64,000 nt of DNA from DASQPA01 sp963756455. GTDB lineage: Bacteria; Acidobacteriota; Thermoanaerobaculia; Multivoradales; UBA5704. A program made the position numbers and the translations under genes. The stretch lies in assembly GCA_963756455.1 (NCBI GenBank), contig CAVWNC010000001.1, positions 1,674,001 through 1,738,000 of the forward strand, given 5' to 3'. Below the pieces are notes generated by a model. It worked only from the letters and a program-made list of their open reading frames with translations, did no database searches and was not told the origin of the DNA. This document shows positions 20,301 through 27,916 of the stretch, in pieces (positions within the stretch are counted from its first letter, which is position 1; each line of letters opens with the position of its first letter).

Positions 20301-23300
20301 CGTCGAGCTGGGGGAGATCGAGGCCGCTCTGGGCCAGCACCCCGAGGTGGCGGAGGCGGTGGTCCTGGCCCCGGCGGGGGAGGGCGGCGAGCGCCGTCTG
20401 ATCGGCTACGTCGTCGCCGCCTCCGGTGCGCAGCTGGCGGCCGGCGACCTCACCGCGCACCTGCAACAGCGGCTCCCCCAGGCCATGATCCCCACCGCCT
20501 TCGAGCGGCTGGAGGCCCTGCCCCGGACCCTCGCCGGCAAGGTGGATCGCCAGGCGCTCTCCCGCCTGGGCGGCGAGCGGCTCGCCGCTCCCCAGAGCTT
20601 CGTCCCCGCCGAGACACCCCGGGAGCGGGTGCTGGCCGCGATCTGGGCGGAGGTGCTGCGCGCCGACCGGGTGGGGATCGAGGACAACTTCTTCGCGTTG
20701 GGGGGCGACTCGATCCTGAGCATCCAGATCGTCGCCCGCGCCCGTCAGCAGGGGCTGCGCTTCACCCCGAAGCAGCTCTTCCAGCACCAGACCATCGCCG
20801 AGCTGCTGGCCGTCGCCGAGGCGGGCGGACTGGCCGGTGCCGAGCCCGAGCCGGCTCCGGGGCCGGTGCCACTCACCCCGATCCAGCGCTGGTTCTTCGC
20901 CGCCGCTCCCGCCGAGCCGCACCATTTCAACCAGGCGGTCCTCTTCGCGTTGCGGCGTCCGCTCGTGGCCGAGGCCCTGGCGCGGGCCGTGGACACCCTG
21001 CTCCGGCACCACCCCGCGTTGCGGCTGCGCTTCAGTCGGCACGCCGGCATCTGGATCCAGGAGACCGCCGCTCCGGGCGGCGCCGCGCCGTTCACCAACC
21101 TCGATCTGTCGGCCCTGCCTGCCGAGCGGCGGAGCGCCGGCATCGAGGCGGCGTCGGCCGCAGCGCAACGCAGCCTCGACCTGGCCGCCGGGCCGCTCCT
21201 CAGGGTCGTCCTCTTCGCGGCCGGAGCGGGCGAGCCGCAACGGCTCCTGTTCCTGGTCCACCATCTCGCGGTCGACGGCGTGTCGTGGCGCCTCCTGATC
21301 GAGGATCTCCAGGCGGCCTATGAACGCTGGGAGCAGGGCAAGGAGCCCCGCCTGCCGCCCCGGACGACCTCGTTCCAGCGCTGGGCGGAGCGTCTGGCCG
21401 AATACTCCGGTGCCGACGCTCTAGAGCGGGAGCTCGGCTTCTGGGAGGGCATCCCTCCCCGGCCGGGAGCGCACCTGCCGCTCGACTTTGAAGCGGCGGA
21501 CGACGCCGGCAGCGAGAGCTCGACCGAGACCGTGCCGTCGCTCCTGGAGGCCGAGGAGACGCGGGCGCTGCTGCTGGAGATTCCCGCGGCCTACCGCACG
21601 CGCGTCAACGAGGTTCTGCTCACCGCCCTGGTGCGCGCCTTTGCCGGCTGGACCGGGGAACGGTCGCTCTTCGTCGAGCTCGAAGGGCACGGACGGGAGG
21701 ATCTTTTCGAGGACGTCGACCTCTCGCGCACGGTGGGCTGGTTCACCAGTATCTTCCCGGTTTTCCTGGATCTCGGGGAGACCATCAAGGCCAGAGACTC
21801 CTTGAAGGTGGTCAAGGAGCAGCTCCGGGCCGTGCCCCAGAACGGCCTGGGCTACGGCCTGCTGCGCTATGCGGGTGCGGAGGGGGGCGAGCCGGGAGGT
21901 GCGGCGGCTCTCCTCGCCGCGCTGCCGCGGCCCGCGGTGAGCTTCAACTACCTGGGCCAGTTCGGAGAGGGCGGGGACGCCGGTTCGCTGTTCGCCCCCG
22001 CCGCGGAGAGCGCCGGCGAGGTCCGCGCCCGCAGTTGGAAGCGTCACCACCGGCTGGAGATCAACGGTCTGGTCGCGGGAGGACAGCTCCGTCTCCAGTG
22101 GCGCTACAGCCGCGACCAGTACCACCGGAGCTCGATCGAGACCCTGGCCGCGAGCTACCTGGCCGAGCTGCGCGCTCTTCTCGCCCAGGCACATGGGGAG
22201 ACGGCAGACCTCTACACCCCGTCCGACTTCCCGCTGATTCAGGCGGACCAGCGCCAACTCGACCGGTTGATCGCCAGGCTCACCCACGGCAGGGAGCGGA
22301 TCGAGGACATCTATCCGGCCTCCCCGATGCAGCAGGGAATGCTCCTGCGCTCGCTCCAGGAGCCGGGCTCGGGAGTCTATGTCGAGCAGTTGAGCTGCGA
22401 GATCGAAGGGAGCCTCGACCTCGGGGCCTTCCTCGCGGCGTGGCAGCAGGTGGTCGAGCGCCATCCCGTCCTGCGCACGGCGTTCGACTGGGAGAGCCTC
22501 GACGAGCCGGTGCAGGTCGTCTTCCGGCAGATCCTTTTGCCCTTCGAATACCAGGACTGGCGCGGCCTGCCCGCCGCCGGGCGCCAGGCGCGGCTGGAGA
22601 CCTTCCTGCAGGAGCACCAGGAGCGCGGCTTCGACTTCACTGCGGCCCCTCTGTTCCGGCTCGATCTGTTCCGCCTGGAGGACGACCTCCATCAGCTCGT
22701 CTGGAGCCATCATCACATTCTGCTCGACGGCTGGTCGATGCCTCTCCTCTTCCAGGAGGCTTTCGCGCTCTACCAGGCCTGCCGGGAGGGGCGCGACCTC
22801 GACCTGCCGCGCCCGTGCCCTTTCCGCGAATACATCGCCTGGCTCCGCCGCCAGGACGCCGCGCGGGCGGAAGCTTTCTGGCGGCGGGAGCTGGCGGGGA
22901 TCACCGCTCCCACACCGTTGCCGGTCGACCGTCCGGCGCTCTCCGCTCTCCCCGCCGGGGAGCTCTACGGCGATCACGAGATCTGGATGCAGGAACGCGC
23001 CACGGCGTCCCTCCAGGCCCTGGCGCAGAGCCACCGGCTCACCCTCGGGTCGATCGTCCAGGGCGCCTGGGGGATTCTCCTCGGTCGACGGAGCGGCGAG
23101 CCGGAGATCCTCTTCGGCGAGGTGGTCTCCGGAAGACCGCCGGACCTGGCCGGGATCGAGACCATGACCGGGCTGTTCCTCAACACCCTGCCGGTGCGGT
23201 TGCCGCCGGTCGCGGGCCTCTTGCTGCCCTGGCTCACGGCACTCCAGGAACGCCTCGCGGAGCTGCGGCAGCTGGAGCACAGCTCCCTCGTGCAGGTGCA

Positions 23301-26289
23301 GGGGTGGAGCGACGTTCCCCGCGGGATGCCGCTGTTCGAGAGCATCGTCGTCTTCGAGAACTACCCGCTCGGCGCTTCCCGAGGGGAAGGCGACGCCAGC
23401 GTTCTGAAGCTCGGCCGCTACCGCATCCGTTCGCGGACCGGCTATCCGTTGACCCTGGTCGCCAATCCCGGAGCCCGCCTGGGCCTGAAGCTCCGGTACG
23501 ACCGCCGCCGGTTCTCCCCGCGCGCCGTCGGCGAGTTGCTCGGGCAGCTCCAGACCCTGCTGGAGCAGATGGCCGAGAGTCCGGAGCGACCGCTCGCCGA
23601 GCTCTCCTTGCTCACCCCCGAAGCCCGCGCCCTGCTGCCCGATCCGGCGGCGGCGATCCTGGAGCCCATCCTCCCTTCCTGGCTCGCCACCTTCGCGGAG
23701 ATCGCCGGGCGTCTGCCGGAGCAGCCGGCGGTGGAGCAGGGGGGGCGCGCCTGGACCTACCGCGAGCTCGCGGCGAGCTCGGCGGTGCTGGCTGGCCTGC
23801 TGCGAGGCCGTGGGCTCGCGAGGGGAGAGGTGGCGGTGGTGGCCGGCCCGCGCAGCTTTGGCCTCCTCGCCGCCGCCCTCGGCGTGGCCCGCGCCGGCGC
23901 GACGCTTCTTCTGCTCGATCCTCGCCTGCCCGCCGAGCGGCGAGAGCGCATGCTGCGCCAGTCCGGCGCGCGTTGGTGGATCCGGGCGGGGGGAAGGGAC
24001 ATTCCGGAGCCCGACCGGCCGGTCGGGCTCCTGGAGGTCGAGGTGCTCGACGTCGAGCCGGACACCGGGTTGCCGCTCGGAGTGCCCGGGGACCGCCCCC
24101 CTGCCGCCCTGCCCGAACCGTGTCCCGAGGATCCGGCCTACATCTTCTTCACCTCGGGTACCACCGGCCTGCCCAAGGCGGTCCTGGGGCGACACAAGGG
24201 CCTCAGCCATTTCCTCGCCTGGCAGCGCCGGACTTTTGCGGTGGGCCCCGGCGACCGCTCGGCCCAGCTCACCAGCCTCTCCTTCGACGTCGTGCTGCGC
24301 GATCTCTTCACACCGTTGACCGCCGGCGCCACCGTCTGCCTGCCCGGGCCGGACGACGAGGTGGCCTCGGCCGACACCACCGGCTGGCTCCAGCGGGAGC
24401 GGATCACGCTGCTCCATACCGTGCCTTCTCTCGCCCGCACCTGGCTGTCCGCCGCCGCGCCCGAAGTCGCCTTGGACCGCCTGCGCTGCGTCTTCTTCGC
24501 CGGCGAGCCGCTGACCGCCGACCTGGTGGCGGCCTGGGACGCGGCCTTCGGGAGGCCCACGGAGGTGATCAACCTCTATGGTCCGACCGAGACCACCCTG
24601 GCCAAGTGCTGGTACCGCGTGCCGGCGGAACCTCGGCCCGGCATCCAGCCCGTGGGCTCGCCTCTGCCCGAGACCCAGGCTCTCGTGCTCTCCGCCGGCG
24701 GCCGGCTCTGCGGCCTCGGCGAGCCCGGCGAGATCGTGCTGCGCACCCCCTTCCGGACTCTGGGATATCTCGATCCGGCCGCGGAGGAGGCCCGGCGCTT
24801 CGTGCCTAGTCCCTTCCGCGACGATCCGGGCGACCTCCTCTATCGGACCGGAGACCGCGGACGGTATGGCTTCGACGGGCTGCTCAAGATCCTCGGCCGG
24901 CTCGACGAGCAGGTGAAAGTCCGCGGCCTCCGCATCGAACGGGCGGAGGTGGACCGGGCGCTCCGCGAGCATCCCGGGATCCGCGAGGCGACCGTCGTCG
25001 TCCTCGGGGAACCCGGCGGGGAGCAGCGTCTCGTCGCCTACTGGGTGCCCGGCCCGGCCGGCGGGCCCTCCGTGGAAGAGCTGGGCGCCTTTCTGCGGGG
25101 ACGGCTGCCGGCGGCGATGGTCCCGTCCGTCTTCGTCGAGCTCGCGGCCCTGCCGCTGACCTTGAACGGCAAGCTGGACCGGGCCTCGCTGCCGGTTCCC
25201 GCCGGCGGGCGGCCGGCCCTCGCCGGCAGGTACATCATGGCCCGGGACGCCGTCGAGCTCGAGCTGGCAGGGATCTGGGAGGAGATCCTGGGAGTCCGGC
25301 CGATAGGGATGGAGGACGACTTCTTCCATCTCGGCGGCCATTCCCTCCTGGTGCTGCCGCTCCTCACCCGCATTGAGAAGCGGCTCGGGCAGGCGCTCTC
25401 CATAGCGGAGTTGCTGGCGGAGCCGACGGTCGCCGCCCTGGCACGAAGGCTGCGGCGCCAGCCGGGAGATACGGTCCGCACACCGCTGCTTCCCCTTCAA
25501 CCGCGCGGCTCGGCCCCCCCACTCTTCTGCGTCCATCCGCTGGGCGGTAGCTCCCTCTGCTACCAGCCCCTCGCCGTCCATCTGGGGGAGGAGCAGCCGC
25601 TGTACGGTCTCGACGCCTTACATCTCATGGGCCGGGAGGAGCTGTACAGGAGTCTGGAGGAGATGGCGTCCGCCTACTTGGTGGCCCTCAAAACCATCCA
25701 GCCGCGCGGCCCCTACCTCCTGGCAGGCTGGTCGTTCGGCGGGGTGATCGCCTTCGAGATCGCGCGCCAGCTCGAGGAACGTGGTGAGCCCGTCGCCCTC
25801 CTCGCACTGTTCGACACTCGCGCTCCAGAGGCGGGATATCACGCTCCCGGCTCCCTCGACGACGCCCTCATCCTGCGCGAGTTGCTCGGCGACCAGATCG
25901 GCCTCTCGCGCGAGGAGCTGGAGTCTCTGGGCTCCGACGGACGGCTGCATTACGTCATCGAGCTGGGTAAAAAATCCGGCGCGCTTCCCGGAGACTACGA
26001 TCTGGAGACCGCCCGGGAAGTCCTCCGCATCATCAAGATGAACGGCGCTCTTGTGGAGTCTTATCTGCCGCGCCCTTATAAGGGGCGGATCACCTTCTTC
26101 CAGGCTGCCGAAGAGAGTGAGCCCGAAGAGAGGATTTCGCGCTGGCGCGAGCTGGCCTCCAAAGGAGTGGAGATCCGGCTCGTACCTGGCTCTCACCGCC
26201 GGCTTTTTTCCGAGCCCTATCTCCACACCCTGGCTGAACAGCTTAAGGCTGCCTTGCAGGTGGCAAGACGCTCGGAGGAGACTGCTTGA
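14395..26289 (+). CDS. NRPS, terminal: C-A-T-C-A-T-E-C-A-T-TE
   Basis: The start is the GTG inside the previous stop (GTGA, four-base overlap), with GAGG seven bases upstream; the reading frame is open further up but only as a shadow of the preceding gene. Of 3964 residues: C1 ~13-455 (EDIYPLSPMQQG, HHLLIDGW, D-donor type, fitting the E domain that ends the previous protein); A1 ~470-990; T; C2 ~1090-1540 (L-donor type, motif HHIVADAWS with Ala for Gly); A2 ~1555-2060; T; E ~2155-2625 (HHLAVDGVSWR); C3 ~2635-3080 (HHHILLDGWS); A3 ~3090-3600; T ~3610-3690; type I TE ~3695-3960 (GWSFGG, Ser ~3780; His ~3934 in GSHRR). A1 and A3 share the code DVRHFALLAK and the unusual A3 core SGTTxLPKAxLG, so they should load the same substrate; A2 reads DPWDFGAIDK. 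I do not assign either code with confidence. The TE marks the end of this assembly line; release may be by hydrolysis or cyclisation. Confidence 0.96.
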   Translation: MSDAVSQAVGLKKPLEDIYPLSPMQQGMLFHSLYAPRSGVYVSQTSCTLEGDLAAASLRRAWQRVVDRHSVLRTGFSWERRDEPFQVVHRQAQLPWEERDWSDLPPEKIAADLQGFLTADRERGFDLGRPPLLRCTLIRLGPRRHRFTWTVHHLLIDGWCLGLLFREVFTFYEAFRRGEELALPVPRPYRDYIAWLRRQDMALAESWWRRELRGFGAATPLGIERSGAAATGGHAESEIHLSREETAALRAVAQRHDLTLSTLVQGLWGLLLSRYSGESDVVFGAAMSGRPADLPGVESMVGLFINTLPVRLEVAPETPLLTWLRALQARLVEMRRFEYSPLVEVLGWSEVPRGQPLFDSLLVFENYPVDRSLAESPKSVRIRDIHSADRTNFPLSLLALPTEELILRLKYDVGRFEPAMIVQALEQLAGLCRQIVRAPDLPLSAYSLVTPGAPVSDPRQALEEPRFEPVSVRIAGLARSYPDRVAVTRSGQEWTYAELVDRSAGLARALLARGLTPGGVVAVTGERSFGLVAGALAVLRAGGVLLTLDGALPAARRGLMLERARASHLLTAGGGPMDGQPTGLPLFRLEVDPETGGCAEARGEAAELPAIDPGAPAYLFFTSGTTALPKAILGCHRGLSHFLAWQRETFSVGEEDRCAQLTGLSFDVVLRDLFLPLTSGARLCLPGAGMDLGPDAVLLWMEREGATRLHAVPAVAASWLEAVPPAVSLAALRTVFFAGEPLSDGLVRRWREAFPQAGEIINLYGPTETTLAKCWYRVPARPEPGMQAVGFPLPQTQVLVLAPGERLCGVGEPGEIAIRTPFRTLGYLDAPEEDRRRFVRNPFREGGRDSGEDLLYRTGDRGRVRPDGALELLGRLDDQVKIRGVRVEPSEVAAVLARHPAVRAAVVMSHPDPQGEPGLAAWWVPAAPAAPAVPAASAASTAGSDSSALLRYLEELLPAAMVPWVFVPLERLPLTANGKVDRRALPEPERPRPAGEEALALPRTPFEEVLAGIWCEVLRRDRVGTGESFFALGGHSLLATQVISRVRRALGIELPLHELFDRPTVHALAGRVEALVREGAGSAGSAAPPLRPVPRQGEIPLSFAQERLWFLDQLEPGSPLYNVQTGVGLTGHVDAGALARALGEVVRRHEVLRSGFETVAGHARQALHPAARPHLPRIDLSGLEPGPREVAVRRLGRAAADAPFDLARPPLLRAFLVRLGFGEHALLLTLHHIVADAWSIGILIREMSALYRAFANGAPSPLPELPIQYADFALWQRGWLQGEALDAEVSWWRRRLADAPALTELPGDRPRPAVQSFRGARVSTLLPAALAQKLTSLAHRSGATLFMILLAAFQVLLRRASGSDDLVVGTPVANRSRLEVEGLIGFFVNSLVLRTDLAGDPRFAELVARLRSVVLAGYVHQELPFEKLVENLQPERSLAHNPVFQLMVILQNAAAPGETELPDLRLSRLPDTAPAARFDLTLSATETGGGLFVLADYATDLFDATTVQRLLEHLHGLLEGVARQPERPLSALPLLTEPERHQLLTEWNDTAEAFPAPPSGGCLHQLFEMWAGAYPEAVALVCEERSWSYGRLDADANRLAHHLRSLGVGPEVPVGLAVRRSPEMLLGILGILKAGGAYVPLDIEHPRERLAAILDEARVPVLVTVEPLVPALPPFAGKTVRLDRDAAEVSRHGGAAPESGAASGHLAYVLYTSGSTGRPQGVMVPHGEIVNTLRWRLRAFALDSCDRILQNIPFSFDPSIWQIFGALGSGARLVLPSPDLHRDPGSLLGLMADQEVTVTDFPPSFLRALLEHPDFPRAVHLRHVFTGGEALSPGVRDRFTALSAARLHNAYGPTEAAIDATLWSCRPGERLDPVPIGRPMSNKQVLVLDQDLRPAPIGVPGELSIAGAGLARGYLGQPERTALRFTPHPASADPGARIYRTGDLALSRADGAIVFLGRTDHQVKIRGIRVELGEIEAALGQHPEVAEAVVLAPAGEGGERRLIGYVVAASGAQLAAGDLTAHLQQRLPQAMIPTAFERLEALPRTLAGKVDRQALSRLGGERLAAPQSFVPAETPRERVLAAIWAEVLRADRVGIEDNFFALGGDSILSIQIVARARQQGLRFTPKQLFQHQTIAELLAVAEAGGLAGAEPEPAPGPVPLTPIQRWFFAAAPAEPHHFNQAVLFALRRPLVAEALARAVDTLLRHHPALRLRFSRHAGIWIQETAAPGGAAPFTNLDLSALPAERRSAGIEAASAAAQRSLDLAAGPLLRVVLFAAGAGEPQRLLFLVHHLAVDGVSWRLLIEDLQAAYERWEQGKEPRLPPRTTSFQRWAERLAEYSGADALERELGFWEGIPPRPGAHLPLDFEAADDAGSESSTETVPSLLEAEETRALLLEIPAAYRTRVNEVLLTALVRAFAGWTGERSLFVELEGHGREDLFEDVDLSRTVGWFTSIFPVFLDLGETIKARDSLKVVKEQLRAVPQNGLGYGLLRYAGAEGGEPGGAAALLAALPRPAVSFNYLGQFGEGGDAGSLFAPAAESAGEVRARSWKRHHRLEINGLVAGGQLRLQWRYSRDQYHRSSIETLAASYLAELRALLAQAHGETADLYTPSDFPLIQADQRQLDRLIARLTHGRERIEDIYPASPMQQGMLLRSLQEPGSGVYVEQLSCEIEGSLDLGAFLAAWQQVVERHPVLRTAFDWESLDEPVQVVFRQILLPFEYQDWRGLPAAGRQARLETFLQEHQERGFDFTAAPLFRLDLFRLEDDLHQLVWSHHHILLDGWSMPLLFQEAFALYQACREGRDLDLPRPCPFREYIAWLRRQDAARAEAFWRRELAGITAPTPLPVDRPALSALPAGELYGDHEIWMQERATASLQALAQSHRLTLGSIVQGAWGILLGRRSGEPEILFGEVVSGRPPDLAGIETMTGLFLNTLPVRLPPVAGLLLPWLTALQERLAELRQLEHSSLVQVQGWSDVPRGMPLFESIVVFENYPLGASRGEGDASVLKLGRYRIRSRTGYPLTLVANPGARLGLKLRYDRRRFSPRAVGELLGQLQTLLEQMAESPERPLAELSLLTPEARALLPDPAAAILEPILPSWLATFAEIAGRLPEQPAVEQGGRAWTYRELAASSAVLAGLLRGRGLARGEVAVVAGPRSFGLLAAALGVARAGATLLLLDPRLPAERRERMLRQSGARWWIRAGGRDIPEPDRPVGLLEVEVLDVEPDTGLPLGVPGDRPPAALPEPCPEDPAYIFFTSGTTGLPKAVLGRHKGLSHFLAWQRRTFAVGPGDRSAQLTSLSFDVVLRDLFTPLTAGATVCLPGPDDEVASADTTGWLQRERITLLHTVPSLARTWLSAAAPEVALDRLRCVFFAGEPLTADLVAAWDAAFGRPTEVINLYGPTETTLAKCWYRVPAEPRPGIQPVGSPLPETQALVLSAGGRLCGLGEPGEIVLRTPFRTLGYLDPAAEEARRFVPSPFRDDPGDLLYRTGDRGRYGFDGLLKILGRLDEQVKVRGLRIERAEVDRALREHPGIREATVVVLGEPGGEQRLVAYWVPGPAGGPSVEELGAFLRGRLPAAMVPSVFVELAALPLTLNGKLDRASLPVPAGGRPALAGRYIMARDAVELELAGIWEEILGVRPIGMEDDFFHLGGHSLLVLPLLTRIEKRLGQALSIAELLAEPTVAALARRLRRQPGDTVRTPLLPLQPRGSAPPLFCVHPLGGSSLCYQPLAVHLGEEQPLYGLDALHLMGREELYRSLEEMASAYLVALKTIQPRGPYLLAGWSFGGVIAFEIARQLEERGEPVALLALFDTRAPEAGYHAPGSLDDALILRELLGDQIGLSREELESLGSDGRLHYVIELGKKSGALPGDYDLETAREVLRIIKMNGALVESYLPRPYKGRITFFQAAEESEPEERISRWRELASKGVEIRLVPGSHRRLFSEPYLHTLAEQLKAALQVARRSEETA

Positions 26290-26427
26290 GTAGACAGGCC
26301 GACATGCTGAAAGGGAAGCGCGGGGTAGCCATGGAACCCGGCATTGGGGATACCATTTCTCATCCTGAATTCTTGTGTGCCGCCTAATGCAAGTCGGTCC
26401 CTTTCGTCGAGGTACTTTTCAAGAGCG

Positions 26428-27438
26428 TCACTTTAAAGGCCGGAAGTGTTCCCGGGGAGGCCGGAACGGCGCGACGACGAGATCGTGGGAGCCGGGCTCA
26501 AGGCGTACGGGGAAGTCCGGATAGTCGGCGCGGATCTCGTCGGCCACGCGGTTCAAGGAGAGGGCCAGCCGGCGGTCGAGTTGGTCGACACTCGCGAGCT
26601 GCCGGCGGACGATCCTCCAGGGGATCACGCAGGGCGTGCGGGCAGACCAGCAGCGGTAGAGGAGATAGGAAGCTGCATCCCAGAAGAGGGGACGGCTATG
26701 GAACCGCCGCATGAGGGCGAGCGGCAAGACGACGGGATGGTTGCGCAGGTACTCGTGGAAAGCCGGGTCGAGGAGGATGCCATAGCGCTTGATATCCGAG
26801 GGGAGGAGGGAGAGCTGGGAGCGGGTCTCCTCGGCGAGCACCCGGCGCGCCTCGGCGCCATCCTTCGGAGTAAAGGCTCTTTGGAGAGGCCTCATGTTGA
26901 GTCGGGAGACACCGCCCGGGGTGCGCAGGATCAGGGAGAGGGAGAAGCTGAGGAGGCGATGGAGGCGCTCCTCGAAGCGCCGGTACTGGCGAAAGGCGTC
27001 GAAGAAGTCGGTGAGGCTGGTGAAGGTGACGAAGCCGGTGTCGTAGGTGAGGGTGGTAATCCAGGCGAGGAGGGCCCGATCGGCACCGTAGGGAGTGGGG
27101 ATGCCCGGCTCGGTCGTCGAGAGATAGACGGTCAAGTGGGTGTCGGCGCCGAGGTGGGCCTCCCGGACGACGGTGGTCAACGGGCTGCGCTGGTAGGGGA
27201 AGCCGCAGAAGACCAGGGCCTTGGCAGCGAGGAGGAGGGCCTGTGGGTCCTCGGGCGGGTCGGCGACCGGCGTCAAGGTAAGGTGGGAAGCTGCGGCGGA
27301 CTGAACCGCAGCCCTTGTCCCTGGGACATCGGTCCCAGAGAGGGTTTCGGCCGGCCGGAGAGACCTCGGGGCACCGGCGAGCCAATGCTGGAATCCCGAC
27401 CTGGGCGACCGCTGGCGAGGCTGGGCGCGGCGGCTCAT
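26428..27438 (-). CDS. RepA-like plasmid replication initiator
   Basis: This gene encodes 336 residues and is convergent with the preceding NRPS gene. The ATG is preceded by a strong GGGAGG four bases upstream. The first ~65 residues are basic and Ser/Pro-rich, with no recognisable fold. From ~70 to 330 the layout resembles the plasmid RepA_C family: FCGFPYQRSPL, then LTVYLSTTEPGIPTPYG with ALLAW (the family's pattern of PYG followed by RLLLAW), a helical segment ending SLTDFFDAF, and later YGILLDPAFHEYL...HPVVLPLALMRRFHSRPLFWDAASYLLYR, which matches the family's LdpaFf...hpvPld...L..s.lalDlY.wL pattern. Family members bind origin repeats and start plasmid replication. The position beside a tRNA-derived attachment site fits a replication gene of an integrated plasmid or satellite. 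The assignment comes from pattern recognition only; another winged-helix DNA-binding function is possible. Confidence 0.6.
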   Translation of the reverse strand: MSRRAQPRQRSPRSGFQHWLAGAPRSLRPAETLSGTDVPGTRAAVQSAAASHLTLTPVADPPEDPQALLLAAKALVFCGFPYQRSPLTTVVREAHLGADTHLTVYLSTTEPGIPTPYGADRALLAWITTLTYDTGFVTFTSLTDFFDAFRQYRRFEERLHRLLSFSLSLILRTPGGVSRLNMRPLQRAFTPKDGAEARRVLAEETRSQLSLLPSDIKRYGILLDPAFHEYLRNHPVVLPLALMRRFHSRPLFWDAASYLLYRCWSARTPCVIPWRIVRRQLASVDQLDRRLALSLNRVADEIRADYPDFPVRLEPGSHDLVVAPFRPPREHFRPLK

Positions 27439-27571
27439 CGAACCTCCCGCCCGAGGGGCCTGACGTCATCGTTCAAGAAAATATGAGAACTGAGGATCGA
27501 AGCGAGGGGTTTTCCTGCCAGGTTGGGGGAATGAAAAGGTTTCCTCTGGCCTGAGCGGAGACTCAAGTCCG

Positions 27572-27707
27572 CGTCACACATACGTCACACCCAGGATTGT
27601 TTTTTGGCGGCGCGTGGTGTAATTTGACGCTTCTGATGTAACTGAGAGAGAGCCTATAACACGAGCATTATGAGACATTTGGAGCGCCACGTGACACAGC
27701 GTGACAC
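27572..27707. repeat. Paired CGTCACAC / GTGACAC motifs, possible arm-type protein sites
   Basis: CGTCACAC occurs at 27572-27579 and 27583-27590 (11 bp apart, start to start). The inverse form GTGACAC occurs at 27691-27697 and 27701-27707 (10 bp apart). A further single CGTCACA lies at 27836-27842 beyond the tRNA remnant. Pairs spaced by about one helical turn and arranged head-to-head flank the region just upstream of the presumed crossover site. This is how arm-type integrase sites or RepA iterons look; no protein can be assigned to them from sequence. Confidence 0.45.
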
Positions 27708-27727
27708 CAGAGCGCAGTATAATTTTT

Positions 27728-27775
27728 AGTTTCCTAAACTCAAGGTCGGAGGTTCGAGTCCTCTCAGCCGCACCA
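27728..27775 (+). tRNA. 3' half of tRNA-Arg(CCT), putative attachment site remnant
   Basis: The segment reads as tRNA from the anticodon arm to the end. The anticodon loop TTCCTAA has CCT at 27733-27735. The variable loop is AGGTC, the T arm is GGAGG-TTCGAGT-CCTCT (five pairs, one G-U), the acceptor 3' strand is CAGCCGC, and the sequence ends with discriminator A and an encoded CCA (27773-27775). No D arm or matching 5' acceptor strand (GCGGCTG) lies upstream, and the anticodon stem has a T-C mismatch exactly where the tRNA identity begins, so this is not a working gene. Integrases that use tRNA genes typically cross over in the anticodon or T arm and leave such a displaced 3' half at the far end of the element. 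In this orientation the element would lie to the left and intact chromosome to the right. Confidence 0.75.
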
Positions 27776-27916
27776 ATAGAATCAGGCACTGACACTCTCC
27801 TCTAGCCGTTTCCAGATAATCCCGCGGCGCATATACGTCACAGGCAAGTTTTGGATGGACGGAGCCGGTAGGGCGTCCGAGCTGGCCGTTGATGATTTCG
27901 GCTCTCCGGTATCCCC

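Larger units (their letters stand above)
27439..27916. other. Intergenic boundary region, A+T-rich, no gene
   Basis: The 478 bases between the RepA-like gene and the end of the minus-strand NRPS hold no credible protein gene. They are visibly richer in A+T than either side. They contain direct and inverted CGTCACAC/GTGACAC motifs and a tRNA 3' half (annotated separately). No integrase or excisionase is seen here, and no 5' half of the tRNA. Confidence 0.8.

Noticed and set aside
26446..27486. Plus-strand frame opposite the RepA-like gene
   Set aside because: It is Glu/Gly-rich without motifs, whereas the minus frame has a strong ribosome site and a recognisable domain layout.
27574..27795. 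Short minus-strand frame containing ERTRTSDLEFR, and the 3' part of a second frame with RLRGLEPPTLSLGN
   Set aside because: These are translations of the tRNA remnant, a well-known source of spurious annotated proteins.
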